From Sarcophilus harrisii (Eukaryota; Chordata; Mammalia; Dasyuromorphia; Dasyuridae), in contig NC_045428.1 of assembly GCF_902635505.1 (NCBI RefSeq), positions 304,101,107 through 304,165,106 of the forward strand: DNA of 64,000 nt, read 5' to 3'. The notes beneath the pieces are model-generated. The model did no database searches. It had not been told where the DNA came from and was given only the letters and a program-made list of their open reading frames with translations. The translations under genes were made by a program, and so were the position numbers. Shown piece after piece: positions 24,405 through 37,514 of this stretch (positions are counted from its first letter, which is position 1; each line of letters begins with the position of its first letter).

Positions 24405-24680
24405 GCTTCTGTCATTCTTCTTTTCTTCCTCTATCTTCCTTTCCCCCTTCTTCACTTTGCTTTTATAGTTCATACCTCTTAATCTGGCTACTCTGCATTC
24501 ATTTCTTTCCCTTCTTTCTATCTAATTCTTCCCATATCATTTTTTCTTATTTTGGATGGAAAAAGGAGGGAAGGAAAGAGCAAGAGACATTTGAAGGGTA
24601 CTGTTGGGTATACTTCCCAAAGTTATTTTTTCCCTTCCCTCATCTTTCATTTTTTCTTCTCTTGGTGTCATCTAGTGGTA
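24405..24680. repeat. Pyrimidine-rich low-complexity stretch
   Basis: Runs of TTCTTTTCTTCC and CCCTTCTTTC dominate on the + strand. Open frames here are compositional. Confidence 0.6.
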
Positions 24681-24869
24681 GCACTGAATAATCAAAATGT
24701 GTTGTGGTGATCAGACCTTTGAGTCCAAGTGTCTAAATCTATTATTACTATCAGTATTAGTATTATTGCTATCCAGACCTATAATTTAATTGCTGTAAGG
24801 AATTACTGGTAAGGAAACTCTGCCAATACAGATCTGCAACTATTCTACAATTTACACTCTTAGAGAGCT

Positions 24870-24995
24870 GTCTGGGAATATTAGGTTAGTGCCTTGCACA
24901 GAGTCACACATTTAATATGTTTCATGTGGGACCTGGACCTGAATTCAGATTTTCTGGACTCCTCAGCACAGTGCTCTATCCACTAGACAACACTG
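24870..24995 (-). repeat. MIR-type SINE
   Basis: The reverse MIR signature has GAGTCACACATTTAATATG, then GACCTGAATTCAGATTTTC and GTGCTCTATCCACTAGACAA. Confidence 0.6.
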
Positions 24996-26524
24996 GTTCT
25001 CAAATTGTGTTTATATACACATATAAAATCAAGATATGAATGGCACATTCTCCACAGCTTTCAAAACCCAAGAGTATTGTGTTGGTGTGAAACATCTGTG
25101 AGAGTACCTCAGGGGTCCCCAGGAACAAATGAGTAGCACAGAAAAGACAGAAAGAAATGCCCACAAAGCAAAAATTTTCAAGGCCAACAGATTTGCCACG
25201 ACAAACAATTCAACCCCTGAGAATTCTGTGATTGAAAGTGCTATATAAAGTAAAAAATAATTAATTATAAAAAGTCTGAACAACCAGATGTGATGTTTAA
25301 AAGAAAACCTAAGCAGGATTAAAAGATCTCAATGGCTGGTAGAATGAAGTTCTGAATGCAGAATTCTAAAATTAGAATGAAGACATTTTTGAGAAAACAT
25401 AGTAATAGTGTTCAAAAGCAGACAAAAGGAATTAATTCCATATCTATCCATCAAATCTGAATTGGGTTATTCACTCCCTCATAGACCATTTTGGAGCTCA
25501 ATTTTTCACTAAAATAACAGTGACTTCTCTAGCCTTAAGTGGGAGAGAAACAGCAAAGAATTATAGCATCTTATTTTTTTGGATAGAATGAGCCTTCTTC
25601 TACCTCCCAAACATTTATCATCCTGGAACTTTTGTTCAGTCAGTTTTTAAGAAAAAAAAAAGTTAACATGTTTCTGTTATGATATCTTCTGGTATTTAAA
25701 ATCCATTTGAAATAATTTTTCACAATAAGCAGCAGTAAAGGAAGATGTGCACATTGAAGTAATGCATATTTCAAAAGCAAAATTGATAATATTTTTTCTA
25801 ATGTATGCATTGTATTAAAGAAAAAAAATTAGGAATACAATCCTGAATGACAAGGATGATGATGTAATTATTTTGCATTTTACGGTGTTTTTAAAATTCA
25901 TGGGCATTTATGGCCATCCTAGGGGGAAAGAATGTAAAACACATGCATTGAGAGTAGGATAAGTTCCTCCAAGCAATCAATATTTCATTAAGCCTCAAAA
26001 CACCTTTTCAAATGATCTCCAATAAAGAAGTATCACTAAGACTTTAAAAAAAAAAAATCCAAAACAGATACAGTGAAAAACCAAACTATATCTTCAAGGA
26101 AATTTGTCTTCAGAGAACAAGGTCTAGGACTTCTAAGCAGAAAGAAAAGGTTAAAGGAATAAATCAATTTAAAAACCAACAAAAACTCAACCATACCTAC
26201 TATAGTCCCAGAGTCCCTCTTGTTCTGACCTATACTAGTGGTCTCCTGTCACTTTCTTAAGGACATGGGATTACAAAACATTCTCAATTCGTATGGATAG
26301 ATGTTTATCACACAGATTTATGCATAGATGTATAACTATGCATAAGAGTTCCCAAATATAACTCATATGCTATTTATATAAATCTTACTCAAATTCAAAA
26401 CACAATAATCATATGCATTCATACACATATAGCTAGCTTATTTTAAGTTATATCCTTTTATGTAGTCAGACATGCATGGATTGATCAATTAGTAAATGTC
26501 ACATATAAAGAGAGCTATGAATTT
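24996..26524. other. MIX23 intron 2, nothing recognised
   Basis: This is AT-rich intronic sequence. The 84-residue - strand frame at 25029-25283 has no recognisable family. Confidence 0.35.
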
Positions 26525-26735
26525 TCCCTCTAGCATGGAGGACTTTTTTGGGGATCACAGGCCTTTTTGACAGTCTGATGAAAACCTCAGGACTTCTCAG
26601 AATAATGTTTTTAAATGCATAAAACAAAATAAATAGGATTATAAGGGGAACAAATTACATCGAAATAAAGATGTAATATTTTCCCCTAAGTTCCTGAACA
26701 ACCTGAAACCTTCTCACAAACCCCTGCTTTAAAAT
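26525..26735. repeat. Old DNA-transposon-like repeat
   Basis: It contains GACAGTCTGATGAAAACCTC and CAGAATAATGTTTTTAAATG, then AATAGGATTATAAGG and a return CCCTGCTTTAAA. This looks like a widespread non-autonomous mammalian repeat; family not certain. Confidence 0.4.
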
Positions 26736-27099
26736 ACAGAGTTACAGTTACAGATTTCCTGAGAATCCATCTCCTAGACCCCATGCCAAGATCAGCCCTG
26801 GCCCAACACTTTTGGATGCCTTTCCCAACCTGCTCACTGGAACTATGGGACAGCTGAAAGAGGCATCAGATAGTTCTAGAAACAGCATCATTCAGATTCC
26901 AGAATATTGAAGAAGTGTCAAGGACAAGTCTGAGGTTAAAGATCCAAAAGAATATTGGGGAAGTTGCAGGTCCTACAAGCTTCTATTTCTTGCCCAAATC
27001 CAAGTGAATACTCATATGGAAATACTGTTATAGACACTTTGATTAGGAACTTTTCTCTAACCCAACACTACTAAGTGCACAGGTTGCGTGATGCAAAGA

Positions 27100-27250
27100 A
27101 CAACTCATAAAGGTCAGAAGACACGTTTTCATGCTGGATGTGCCACTGCGTGACCTTGGACAAGTAACTTTACCTAATTCTAAATGTTAGAAAAGGAAGG
27201 GGTGGGTTGAATGAATTCCAAGCAACTTCTCCAGCTCTTCATCCTATGAT
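27100..27250 (+). repeat. MIR-type SINE
   Basis: GTGACCTTGGACAAGTAACT and the SINE 3' words CAACTTCTCCAGCTCTTCAT are present. Confidence 0.55.
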
Positions 27251-27559
27251 AATGATACAATCAATGATACCTATCCTCATAAAAGTAATAGACATTCCAG
27301 GAATTTGCCCACAACAAAGATATACATCATACTCAGAACATAGTTACAACAAAAATTAGATAGGCAACTGAGAAGTTTCGATTGGACCAAGATAACTAAA
27401 TGGAAAAAAAAAAGTAAGCTTGTGGATAGATGATTCTTGTAGATTTAGCCTGCAAAATAATAAGCAATAATTTTTCTTTCCTTTTTTGATAAGACCTGTG
27501 ATTTTGTACATGTAAGGAACTCCTCAGAGAGAAATTTCCTCTACTATGTAGATGAGCAA

Positions 27560-27715
27560 TTTTTTCACAAATTATTGTCCTAGAGAACTATTAGAGTACT
27601 GAAAGATTAGATGATCCATCCAGGACCACACAGCCAGTCTGTGTCAGGGATGGGACTTAAATCTAAGTCTTCCTGACGAGGAAGCTGGCCACTTTGTCGA
27701 GTTACCTAGCAGCAA
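27560..27715 (-). repeat. SINE, reverse orientation
   Basis: GATCCATCCAGGACCACACA, GGGACTTAAATCTAAGTCTT and CTGGCCACTTTGTCGAGTTA are reverse MIR/tRNA-SINE words. Confidence 0.6.
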
Positions 27716-27728
27716 TATGCAATAATTT

Positions 27729-27749
27729 ACACACACACACACACACACA
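27729..27749. repeat. (CA)n microsatellite
   Basis: It has about ten CA units. The stretch 27750-28697 shows no recognised element. Confidence 0.9.
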
Positions 27750-28646
27750 ATTTTTTAAAAGAACTAAAACTATTGCAGCCAATGAAAACTAAATTCAAAA
27801 TTTGGATTGTCCTTAGTGACAATTATCCAAACTAAAAATACTTTTATAATTTTTAAAATGATTTTGGTTTGTAAGGAAATGATTATCTTCACTAAAGTAC
27901 TTCAAAGCCAAAGAAAGAGCTCAAAACAGAACTTAATTAAAAAAACAAGCAAGTGATCTTGCTAAAATCAAATTTAGCATATAGACTAATAAAAGAGCTG
28001 GGGAGTAATATTTTAAAATATCATTTTTCCCCCTCTTGTTGATGCAAATATAGAAGTTATTATTTAAGTTTAATTTTGGAGAGGCCCTTTAAACATGAAC
28101 AATCTGATATCCCAGAAACATATTACTTTCCTTTTTTTATTGTCTTCAGAGGGGGACTTATATTTCTGTGCTTTCCCTCGATTGCTGCAATTTCTTGTGA
28201 TGGGTAAGGAAAGAAAACATAAGAAAAGGTAAGAAACTTCAATCTAACTTTTATACTTCTCTGGGTTCTCATTATTCTTTCAAATACCTTTCCATGCCTG
28301 ATAAGTATTACTAAACTTAATAGAAAATGTATTGAACTAAACATTTCTTATTGTCACTATCCAACTTTTAAAACATGTGTATGATTTAACTAAATATATC
28401 TATGATAAGGCCTGCATATAGAGGACATACAACAAATACTATTCCAACATCTGTTTTTCCTGAAAACCACCACTGGTTTGCTCTTGTGTAGGAATTTATT
28501 TCTTCTTCACATCCCCAGTTTTCTTTGATTCATAAAAGGTGGACCAGAATCTACTCAGATATGGAAAAGGAAAGTTTGGGGACAGTTAATTAGCATCCCC
28601 CACCCCCAGATGAACTAAATAATTAATTTGATTCTTATTTTGCCTA

Positions 28647-28823
<177 letters not shown>

Positions 28824-29870
28824 CTATATGTATTTGAAAAATAAAAGAATAACAGTCTGAATGAAAAATCAGAGAGCAAATGAGCAATAAAGCAACAACA
28901 ATGCAAAAGGACACTGTGAGTCCCTTTATATCAGGGCTGGGAAAATTATGGCAAGCAGAGGAAATAACTGTTATTGAGGGTCTATTTTAAATTAGTTCAA
29001 AGTTATACTTGATGCTAAAAACTGACTGACTGTGGCAAGGAGTAACTTTCAATGTGCAAAAGCTATAGCAGTAGAATATAAGCTCTGGTAGGTCCTGGAA
29101 CAAACTGGAAAGGCTTCAAGCCCAGGTCCAATGATGAATTATGGATCTATTGTGCAAAGACCTTTGAAGAGGTTTCTCACTAAATTGAATTCCCCACGGT
29201 GATTTTGGTTAGGCCACAACACTCTTGAAGACCATTTACTAAGTTGGAGGGGTGCTTCAAGCTTTGTCAGTAGAGGGGTATGAAGTATATTTAATACTAA
29301 AATATGATTATCCCTGAAAAATTTTTAATCCTAAACTCCCCTTTCTTAAATGTTTTGTTTTGTTTTCTTTTTTTTTTAAGGCTTCTGTACCATATTTTTG
29401 TCTGTAGGGGGAAAACTTTACCCACCTGCCTCAAGTAATTCTTAAAGCAATCAAAAGATAAGTTTGATCCAAACACAAGTAAAACATCAGTATAACTACC
29501 ACCACAATAAAAAAAAAAGGCCTACTTGAAACTTTAAGATATCAGACACAACATTTTGGTTGAGTAGGAGTAACTCAAAAATTTTAAAAATCTTTTTGTT
29601 ACCTAGTCAAATAACTTTCTAGAGATCTAAGCCATCAAGATATGATGATGGAGGTGAAAAAAGGCACAGCTCTCCCTTTATCCTGTGGTGTTTAAATAAT
29701 TTCACTTACTAACCAGCTATATTCCACCATCCCGCTCCCTACTCCATTTCTTAGTTTCTAGAAACTGGGAATGATATTTAGAGTTCATTTAATAAGTTAT
29801 CAATCATCCAACTTAATATAACTCAAAAAATACTTCCCTGATGTTAATACACTTTTTTGTGTTTTTCCTT
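28824..29870. other. MIX23 intron 1, nothing recognised
   Basis: No repeat family was recognised by eye. Confidence 0.35.
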
Positions 29871-29879
29871 TCATTGCTA

Positions 29880-30340
29880 ATTTCTCAAGTATCATTTATG
29901 TATTGCCTATTGCACTAAATCAAATCTTTTATACTCTGGAATCAGGACTCCACTCCTTAACACTTGCCAAGTCCAAAGGCCTTTTCTTAGTCTTCATTAT
30001 CATTCTTGAAATAAACAGCCTTGGAAGGGCCAACACTAATCACTCAATAAAAGCTAGCTTACAATGTCTAAAAAACAAACTCCTAAATGAAGCCTACTTT
30101 GGCTTTAGGAAATTGTCTTAATGCACAATCTGTTTGTTTCTAACTTTTAAACTTTGCTCAAACTATTTTCTTGGCCTGGAATGACTTCCTCTAAACTTTG
30201 TCTATCTTCAATGATAAACTTAAAACGCTCCTCTATGAAGACCACCTTCATCAATTCAGCATAGCATTAATATGGATTTTTAATTTCACTAAATTCATCT
30301 GAACACATACATTCCCTTTATTTCTCATTTTTAATGAATT
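29880..30340 (+). mobile_element. Possible old CR1/L2-type LINE remnants
   Basis: CACTTGCCAAGTCCAAAGGC then CTTTTCTTAGTCTTCATTAT resembles internal CR1/L2-type repeat text. ATGACTTCCTCTAAACTTTG then AAGACCACCTTCATC resembles an L2 3' region. Diverged. Confidence 0.3.
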
Positions 30341-30374
30341 TTTTCATCCCTTCTTTTTTACATGTAAAACAATA

Positions 30375-30665
30375 ATACTTAACATTTATATAGGACTTTA
30401 AGCTTTACAAAACAGTTTACATATGTTATCTCATTTGATCCTCACAACAATCTTATGAAGTAGGTGTCACTATTATTCCCATTTCACAGATGAGGAAACT
30501 GAGACTAAAAAAGATTAGTTATCCAGTACCACAATGTCAGTAAGTATCTGAGACAGGATTGCCAATTCAGGTCTTCATAACTCCAAACCCAGCCTTCTAT
30601 TAAACTAATCTATCTAACTACCTATAAAGTAAGAGAGTTGGACTAGATGATCTGTAAGGTCTCTT
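30375..30665 (-). repeat. MIR-type SINE, reverse orientation
   Basis: TTATCTCATTTGATCCTCAC, then CCCATTTCACAGATGAGGAA, and a 3' SINE-like GGACTAGATGATCTGTAAGG at about 30640-30659. Confidence 0.7.
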
Positions 30666-30901
30666 TTAGTTCTAAATTCTATGAAATACTTAAGGAAAAC
30701 TATTATTTTCTCTATTTCCCACTGAGAAAACTAAAAGGATTAAAAACTCTCATTCTTCTCAATTACTACACTTTGATTGTGCTTTTCCTGAGCCACTTAT
30801 GGGAATACTGGGAGGAAAGAAACTATTCCACAATGATTAAAGAAAAGAAAGGAAAAGGGCTATTTGGTGATTCTGTTACAATCTAACAAAATATTCCTGC
30901 T

Positions 30902-31414
30902 TGTTGATCTGACATTAACATTAGAAAGGGCTGCTGACAGACAAGCTGATGCTTGAAAAATGCTTTGCCTTGAATGAAATGAGGTGAGATCTCTCAAGAC
31001 AGTTGTGAAAATTGAGTAAGGCTTCATCTACTTTGGAGTTGGAGTAGGCCTGAAGGTCGTTGAACATTCACTCAAGGACACACCTAAGTCCCCTTTTTGC
31101 TATCCTCTCATGATATCATTTTCTCTTTACTTTGCTCAAATATGGGCAACTATGTACTTACTGGTCAAGTTCAAGTTCTTGGGTAGGTCCCTCTTTAGAA
31201 TGTAAGACCCTCAGCCAATAAGGATGATGGTCAGGGGTATATACTATTTAAAGTAAAACCTGTCCCAAAAGGTGCCTCCTCCCTTCGACTGCCTGCCTGA
31301 CTGGAGGGACACTGGCTTCTTGGAAGAACGTATAATAATTAACTTTTGCTTTGTTCCTAGAGATATCTCCAGCTTTTTATTAAATGGTGACCCCTCACCA
31401 ATTTGAGCTACACA
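30902..31414 (+). mobile_element. Probable solo LTR fossil in MIX23 intron 1
   Basis: The stretch starts TGTTGATCTG and ends GAGCTACACA (TG...CA). It has promoter-like CCAATAAGG (about 31214) and ATACTATTTAAAG (about 31240). CTTTTTATTAAATGG (about 31372) lies near the R region, and a U5-like end with GGTGACCCCTCACC follows. No internal retroviral sequence is adjacent. The family is not named and the limits are approximate. It lies antisense to MIX23. Confidence 0.5.
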
Positions 31415-31859
31415 GCCTGATTATATCTTATTATTATTACCAAATTATGGTAATTTTGGAGAGAAGTGAAACAGACAGAAGGAAGCTAGAAAGGACTTCT
31501 ATGAAGTCCTGATCTAGATGGGATTTATACTTAACTTCACTGAATTCATCTGAACACAAAAATAAGGTAAGAGCTTGGAAATAAAGTACATATTTAATAG
31601 GTGGTGTAATGGACAATTTCTTTTTCTCCTTTAGCTATTTAGGGGGGAAATAGGATAAAAGAAAGAATAGGATTAGACATTTTTCTTTTCATTTTTCCTG
31701 CAAGAATAACAGTCCTTAGTCTGAAAAGAGAAAACACATGGAAATAAATGCTTCTTTACAGGGTTAGAGAAAAACAAATGCCTGCAAAAGAGGTAGAAGG
31801 GAATCTACAAAGTATAATGAGCTAGTTTGATTCATAACTATAACTGAACTAAATTGATG

Positions 31860-32325
31860 TCATCACTTTATCCAACAAAATTAGTGTCTCCCTATTTCCT
31901 CCAGGACCAAATACATAAAGTCCTTTGGTATTTAAATCACAATCTGAACCCTTCTAACCTTTGTAACCTTCCTACAACTCAGTCCTTACTACATACTTCG
32001 TGGTGCAGCCACACAAACCCAAGCTCCTAACTCTCACCTTTTAGAAGTTGTGATTTCCTAAAATACCTAGCTAATGCTGCCTTTTCTCAGAAGCCTTTCT
32101 GGCCTCCTTCACCTCCTCTGGTAGGTAAAGACTGGTCCTTCAGGGTTACTTTGCAACTATTCTGCATACATCTTAGATGTACCTAATTTACAGATTTTCC
32201 TTTCAGATAAACGGTGAGCTCCTCCAGGGCAGGGACTGTTTTCATTTATCTTTGTATTTTCAGAGTTCAGTCCAGTGACTGGCACCAGAACTCAATAAAT
32301 GTTTCTTGCTTGACTCAGTTCTTGG
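31860..32325 (+). mobile_element. L2 (LINE-2) 3' part
   Basis: The words are ACCTTCCTACAACTCAGTCC, then CAGAAGCCTTTCTGGCCTCC, GTGAGCTCCTCCAGGGCAGG and CCAGAACTCAATAAATGTTT. The clear L2 3' end is close to consensus in its last 100 bp. Confidence 0.8.
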
Positions 32326-32334
32326 AAAATTTTA

Positions 32335-32620
32335 TAACTATGACTAAAGGGATAGATGATTTTGTTTGATCATTTCAGTTACGTCCAACTCTTCATGATC
32401 TCATTTGGCCTTTTCTGGGTAAAGCCACTAGTTTTGCCATTTCTTTCTCCAGCTTATTTTATAAATAAGGAACTGAAGCAAAAAAAGGTTAAGTAACTTG
32501 CCCAGGTAGTTAAATGTCTGAGGTCAAATTTGAACTCATGTTCCTGACTCCAAGCCTGAAGCTCTAAAGGAATAGTTAACAAGCAGCTAAAAATAACAGT
32601 AGTAGGAATCACAAAGAATT
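32335..32620 (-). repeat. tRNA-derived marsupial SINE, reverse orientation
   Basis: CATTTCAGTTACGTCCAACT, then TTCATGATCTCATTTGGCCT, GCCATTTCTTTCTCCAGC, AAGTAACTTGCCCAGG and CCTGACTCCAAGCC. A partial + strand SINE (GATGCGAGTTCAAGTCC) follows near 32620-32690. Confidence 0.75.
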
Positions 32621-32690
32621 AGAGTTAGATTCTGATTTCAGATGATGCGAGTTCAAGTCCTATCTTAGCTAAACATAAGTATTCCAGGGA

Positions 32691-33439
32691 TACATAGGTA
32701 TCCCAGGAAACTCTATAAAACTACAAGTTACAGAAAGAGGGCTATTTTACATTAGTAGAGCAAATCCCTCAGCAGTAATTTCCTATACTGATAAAATCAC
32801 AAGCCTGGTTAATTTTTTTTTTTTTTTAACTAAGCTAGAATTGGCTTCATTAAGAACAGATAGAGCCAGATTAACTTGATTTTTCTTTTTTTAATTTGGG
32901 TTACAAAACCAGTAAACTGAGGTGATTAATTTACCTAGATTTTAGCAAAGCATTTATTTGATAATCACATTTTAATCTTGTAAAAACTAGAGAGGGATCC
33001 ACCTGAACTAGAAGAAATTTCAGACAGATTTGGAGCTGGTTGTACAGCTAGACCCAAAGAATAGACATCAATATTTTCATTTTAAGGTTTTGGATTATTG
33101 TAGGCCTTAACCCATTTTATGTCCCTAGAATTGTTCAAATAATAGAAGTATAAAAAGTACTAGACTGGCATGTTACAACTATTTAATCCTAGGTAGTATA
33201 ATTTTGCTAGATCTGGAGTCATTCAAGATGGGTCTGCCTACCAGTTGCTAGTTGTGGAAATGCTACTTACCCTATCTCTGCCATAGCGTCTACACAAATA
33301 AAATAAGGAACTTGCTATAAATTGAAAATACTAACATGCTCCTATTTTAAGGAATGCCAATCTTGAAATAGAGGAACCAAAGACAGAATTTTAATACATA
33401 TGTATTCGTGGTTTGAGGCTTTCTTCCATAGCTTTAGAT
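32691..33439. other. MIX23 intron 1, nothing recognised
   Basis: Apart from a T-run near 32812-32827, no element was recognised. Confidence 0.35.
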
Positions 33440-34060
33440 CCAAACCCTAAGGCAAATTCAGATCTGTTTCTCCAGTTGCATTCATCACACCCTTTCTATC
33501 TTGACTCCATATCTTATCATTACCTCAAACGGAGCTTATTATATTCCCCCTAAATTCCTTGGTCTTTCTGACTCTCCAATTTTTACTATGGGTACAACCA
33601 TTCACCTAGTCATCCTGGTTTGAAACTTTGGTCTTATTACTGACTCACTCTTCTCCTCCACTTCTGCTTATACTATTGGTTCCAAATCTATATTAGTTTT
33701 ATCTCGGTGGTATCTTTTTCTTTCTCTGCCCCTTCAGCTTAATAGTTGTCACTCAAGTACAGGCCTTTATTACTACCATACTAAACTACAGCAATAGTTT
33801 CCTAATAATGTTTCTTGTTTCTATCTTCTTCCTCCTCTAACTCTTCCTTTCTGCTTATTTTTCTTCTGTCTCTAGGAAACAAATTTCAAGATACTTATCT
33901 TCCCTAAATGACATCTGATCATGTTACTCTTCACAAAACCCTCTATTTCCTATTGTCTAAACTAGTAAATCTCAAATTTGTCTGACATTTAAACCTGATA
34001 CAATCTGCCACTACCCTACTTTTTTATAAATTTAAAAATTCTTACTTTTATCCTCCATAT
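33440..34060 (+). mobile_element. CR1-superfamily (L2/L3-like) LINE ORF fragment
   Basis: The order of words matches the C-terminal ORF of a CR1/L2-type LINE: ACGGAGCTTATTATATTCCC, then TTTGGTCTTATTACTGACTC, ACAGCAATAGTTTCCTAATA, TGACATCTGATCATGTTACT and CCCTCTATTTCCTATTGTCT. It is very decayed. Related - strand copies are at 41606-44710 and 53190-53990. Confidence 0.5.
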
Positions 34061-34770
34061 ATACTAAAATAGGAAAGAAAAAAAATATCAATTGATCATG
34101 GGTGAGCCAATATAACGAACAATTCTGTCTTTTAAAAAATTACCTTGGTTTATGTTGTTCTGAATGTTTTCCTTTCCTCCCTCTGTAATATTTTCATCCA
34201 TCTTTAAAAGATCAACCTAAGGCCGACCTTTGTCATTAAGTTTTCCTGTCAAGTCAGTAATTATGCTTTTCTCATCAGGCATAATTTTATTTACAACTTT
34301 TCGTTGAAAAGGGCATTTATTAGAAGCAATTGTAATAAATAATGGCTAGGCTCTGGGAGGTAATATTTAAATAATATGGTCCTTTTCCTCAAAGAGCTTT
34401 CAGTATAAAGGGAAAATTTTAAAATAAGCACTTTATGGAGTTTCAAGACACTGTTTTATAAGAACTGAAGGAGAAAGGTCATTACTAGTGAGAAATTTTT
34501 TAAAACTTTCCTAGAAATAAAAGGTAGCAGTTGAGTTGCACTTTAAAAAAAATTATACCAAAATGTAAATAACTGATATTCTCTCCATATTTGATAACAA
34601 AGAAATTAAAGCCCACTGGTTAAAGCAGTAGTTAAGGGGTCATTAAAAGGTAAAGTTAGAAACCCCAATTCTCCTACCTTCTAGATTTGCTTTAAGTTTG
34701 GTCTTACACTTTCAACTCTCTTAATGTAAATTACATAGATTTGGTTGTTTTTACTTCCTTTCCAGCAGCA

Positions 34771-34781
34771 GTGTGTATGTA

Positions 34782-34830
<49 letters not shown>
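34771..34830. repeat. (TG)n(TA)n compound microsatellite
   Basis: GTGTGTATGTATGTGTGTGT runs into about 20 uninterrupted AT units in MIX23 intron 1. Confidence 0.95.
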
Positions 34831-34834
<4 letters not shown>

Positions 34835-34939
34835 CGAAGAAAGAACATAAATTAGTATACAGATAGTGCTTCCTTATGAATTTGTTATCTAGCTAATTAT
34901 TGTGATATCTTTAAGGATATATGTGTGAAAAATGTTGTA

Positions 34940-35075
34940 GTGAAAGTCCAAATATAGCACTCTCACAAGCTAACTTTATGAGATTAGGCCTCAGTCTCAT
35001 CTAGAAAATGAGACAGTTTTAACTGATCCTCAAGTCATCACCTTCAACTCTAAAATCTCAAGATTCTTGTTAAAA
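34940..35075 (+). repeat. MIR-type SINE 3' part
   Basis: CCTCAGTCTCATCTAGAAAA and TGATCCTCAAGTCATCACCT are weak but ordered MIR words. Confidence 0.45.
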
Positions 35076-35454
35076 TGAAAGTGTCTCTGTATCGGTGAAT
35101 TTGTATTTGTCTGAGAGTGGATGAGGTTTCACCATTAGTTCTATCACAGAAAGAACTCAAACTGAACCTTAGAGTTAATTTAATTGTTTTCTCACTTCAC
35201 TCTCAGTTTCCATAATAAGGAGGACCTTAACTAGACAGTTTAGTTCTTGCCTTTTTTTTTAAACCTTGCTTTTCTTATTTACAAAACACCCAACCTTGGT
35301 CATGATCCTTCCAAATGATATTTTATGGGAATGACATTTTTTACAGATAACCAAAACATCGGAGAAATAATTTTTGAAAAATTATTAACAAGAATACTAT
35401 GGCTTATTCATCAACAAAATATGACATTTTATTTTAATGGAAATTTGTTAGTCT

Positions 35455-35700
35455 TATAGAAAAGATTCACTTAAATTCAAAAATTGTTTATCAGTATCTA
35501 TTACATATCAAACACAGTGCTTGGGGTTGGGAATACAAAGACAAAAATGAAAAGAGTTCCTGTTCTCAAAGACTTTATCTTCTCTAAAGGGAAGCAACAT
35601 ATACACAGATGAGTAAATACAAAGTAAACACAAAGTAATTGTGAGACAATCACTAACAGCTGGTAATAATCAAGAAAGGACTTCTCTGCAGGAGTCCGAG
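35455..35700 (+). repeat. Marsupial/therian interspersed repeat fragment
   Basis: TATCAAACACAGTGCTTGGG, then GAATACAAAGACAAAAATGA and GTTCCTGTTCTCAAAGACTT follow the same layout as 19030-19250. Confidence 0.5.
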
Positions 35701-35939
35701 TTTAAAGGGTTAAGAGAGAGAATATTACAAAAATAGGAAAGGCCTAGCAAGGACATGGGAATGGGAGATAGAATGTTATCTAAGGGGACTGAGGAAGAGA
35801 CTGAAGATTAAGGACAGGCTTCTCCATAATAAAAAATAAAAATCGAGAGCATAAGTAGAGAAGTCAGTCTTATTTAGAAAGACCGTTTTATCTTCTGAGA
35901 GTGGATCAAAGGAGAGAACCGAATAACACTGAGGGGATC

Positions 35940-36290
35940 TGAGCTTTAGAGATCATTCTAGTTTAGAACTATCACATAACAGATGAGAAAACAGACCCCT
36001 AAGAAATGAAAGTGACTTGCCCAAAGTCATTCTAGGAGCCAGGATTCAAACCCATATTCTTTTGACTCCAAATTCAATTAATTCTGCTCTACCAAATACT
36101 GGAATACAGGACAAATAAGTATAAGTGAATTGTGGTAAACCTTAAGCTTTTTTAAAAACCAAATTCCTAAATTTTAGCACTGGAAGGGAACTTGGAGATT
36201 ATCTAATCAAATACTCTTTAATGAATGAGGAAATAGAGGCCCAGGGAAGTAAGGCCTAATTGCTTAAATTCATAGAAGAATTATTTCCTT
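35940..36290 (-). repeat. Two MIR-type SINE fragments, reverse orientation
   Basis: First, AACAGATGAGAAAACAGACC, then AAAGTGACTTGCCCAAAGTC and AGCCAGGATTCAAACCC (to about 36110). Second, GAGGAAATAGAGGCCCAGGG (36170-36290). Confidence 0.6.
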
Positions 36291-36989
36291 CCCTTCTACT
36301 GTTTTTTTTGTGTCTTGAAAGAATAAGAAAATTTGACGAAAAACTATGTTGGGACACACCTGTTACTTATAAAGTAGAACAATTTCATAAATTTTTTAAA
36401 AATATTAAGTATTTTTAAAAAACTGTAATAAAAGGACAATCCCAAACCATAGGTTTCTTAAACAGTATCATTCTACTCCTAGTAGAATGAAAGCTCTTAG
36501 AATGCAGAAACGAATTCATTTTTTAATTACCACATCCATAGTGCTTAACACAAAATTTTATGCACAGTAGTTTTAGACCTCCCTATTGAGCACCCTATGA
36601 CAGGGGTTCTTCTTGTAAAGCCCCAGGAATGTTGTAATGGTATAAATTGGATTAAACACTCGAGTCCTTTCCAGACCTCAAATTCTGGGTTCCTACAGAA
36701 AAATCATCCTATATTTCAAGAACCTGAACTTTTGAGAAAGCAGGATAAAACCTCTGATTTAAGATTAGTGATACCTGGACTAGAGAAACCTGGTTGATTT
36801 AGATATGGCATGAGAAGTTACAAATTTGCTTCGAATGTGTGGGTTAACTTTACACAGAAAGAATTTTTAAAAAGGGCAGTACTCCCAGTTTAGTGACAAA
36901 TCAATTCTAAATGTATCAAAAGAGATCAGATGAAAGGGTAAAAAAACCTATTACTCATGAGGCAACAAGGTAAGTTCTTATATAAGGAG
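36291..36989. other. MIX23 intron 1, mostly unrecognised
   Basis: An L2-like 3' scrap may lie near 36480-36570 (GAAAGCTCTTAGAATGCAG). The open frame 36597-36797 has no recognised family. Confidence 0.35.
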
Positions 36990-37500
36990 CAGCATATCAA
37001 AGTGGTTCATCCATTCTGGAAAGCAATTTGAAACTAGGTCCAAAATACTTTCAAACTGTGCCTATCATTTGACCCAGCAATACTGGGTCAATACAAATTG
37101 AGTAGATCAATCTCTCAAAGAGATCAAAAAAAGAGAACAGGAAACGTATGTGCAAAATATTTATAACTTTTTATGTTGGCAAGGAATTGGAAAACTGGGG
37201 TGTCCATCAACTGCAGAGTGACTGAACAAGTTATGGTATATGATTATGAAAGAATACTAATACTATTGTGCTATTAAAAAAAGTGATGACAAGAAAAGCA
37301 TCAGTAAGCTCTGGGAAAACTTGAATGAACTGATGTAGAATTGAGGTTAGAACTAGGAAAAAAATTTATAACAATACTGTAAAGACAAAAACTCTGAAAG
37401 ACTTGAGAACTCTGATCAAGCATGATTCTAAAGGATTCATGGTCAAACATGCTGCCAGAGAAGTATTCTCAGACTGTAGACTGAAACATTGCTATGGTCA
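36990..37500 (+). mobile_element. Old L1 fragment
   Basis: CATCCATTCTGGAAAGCAAT, then CTGTGCCTATCATTTGACCC, CATCAACTGCAGAGTGACTG and GATTCATGGTCAAACATGC follow L1 ORF2 C-terminus and 3' region order. Confidence 0.65.
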
Positions 37501-37514
37501 GAAGGTTATTCTGA

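Noticed and set aside
24374-24691. 105-residue + strand Phe/Leu/Ser-rich frame
   Set aside because: It arises from a pyrimidine-rich low-complexity stretch.
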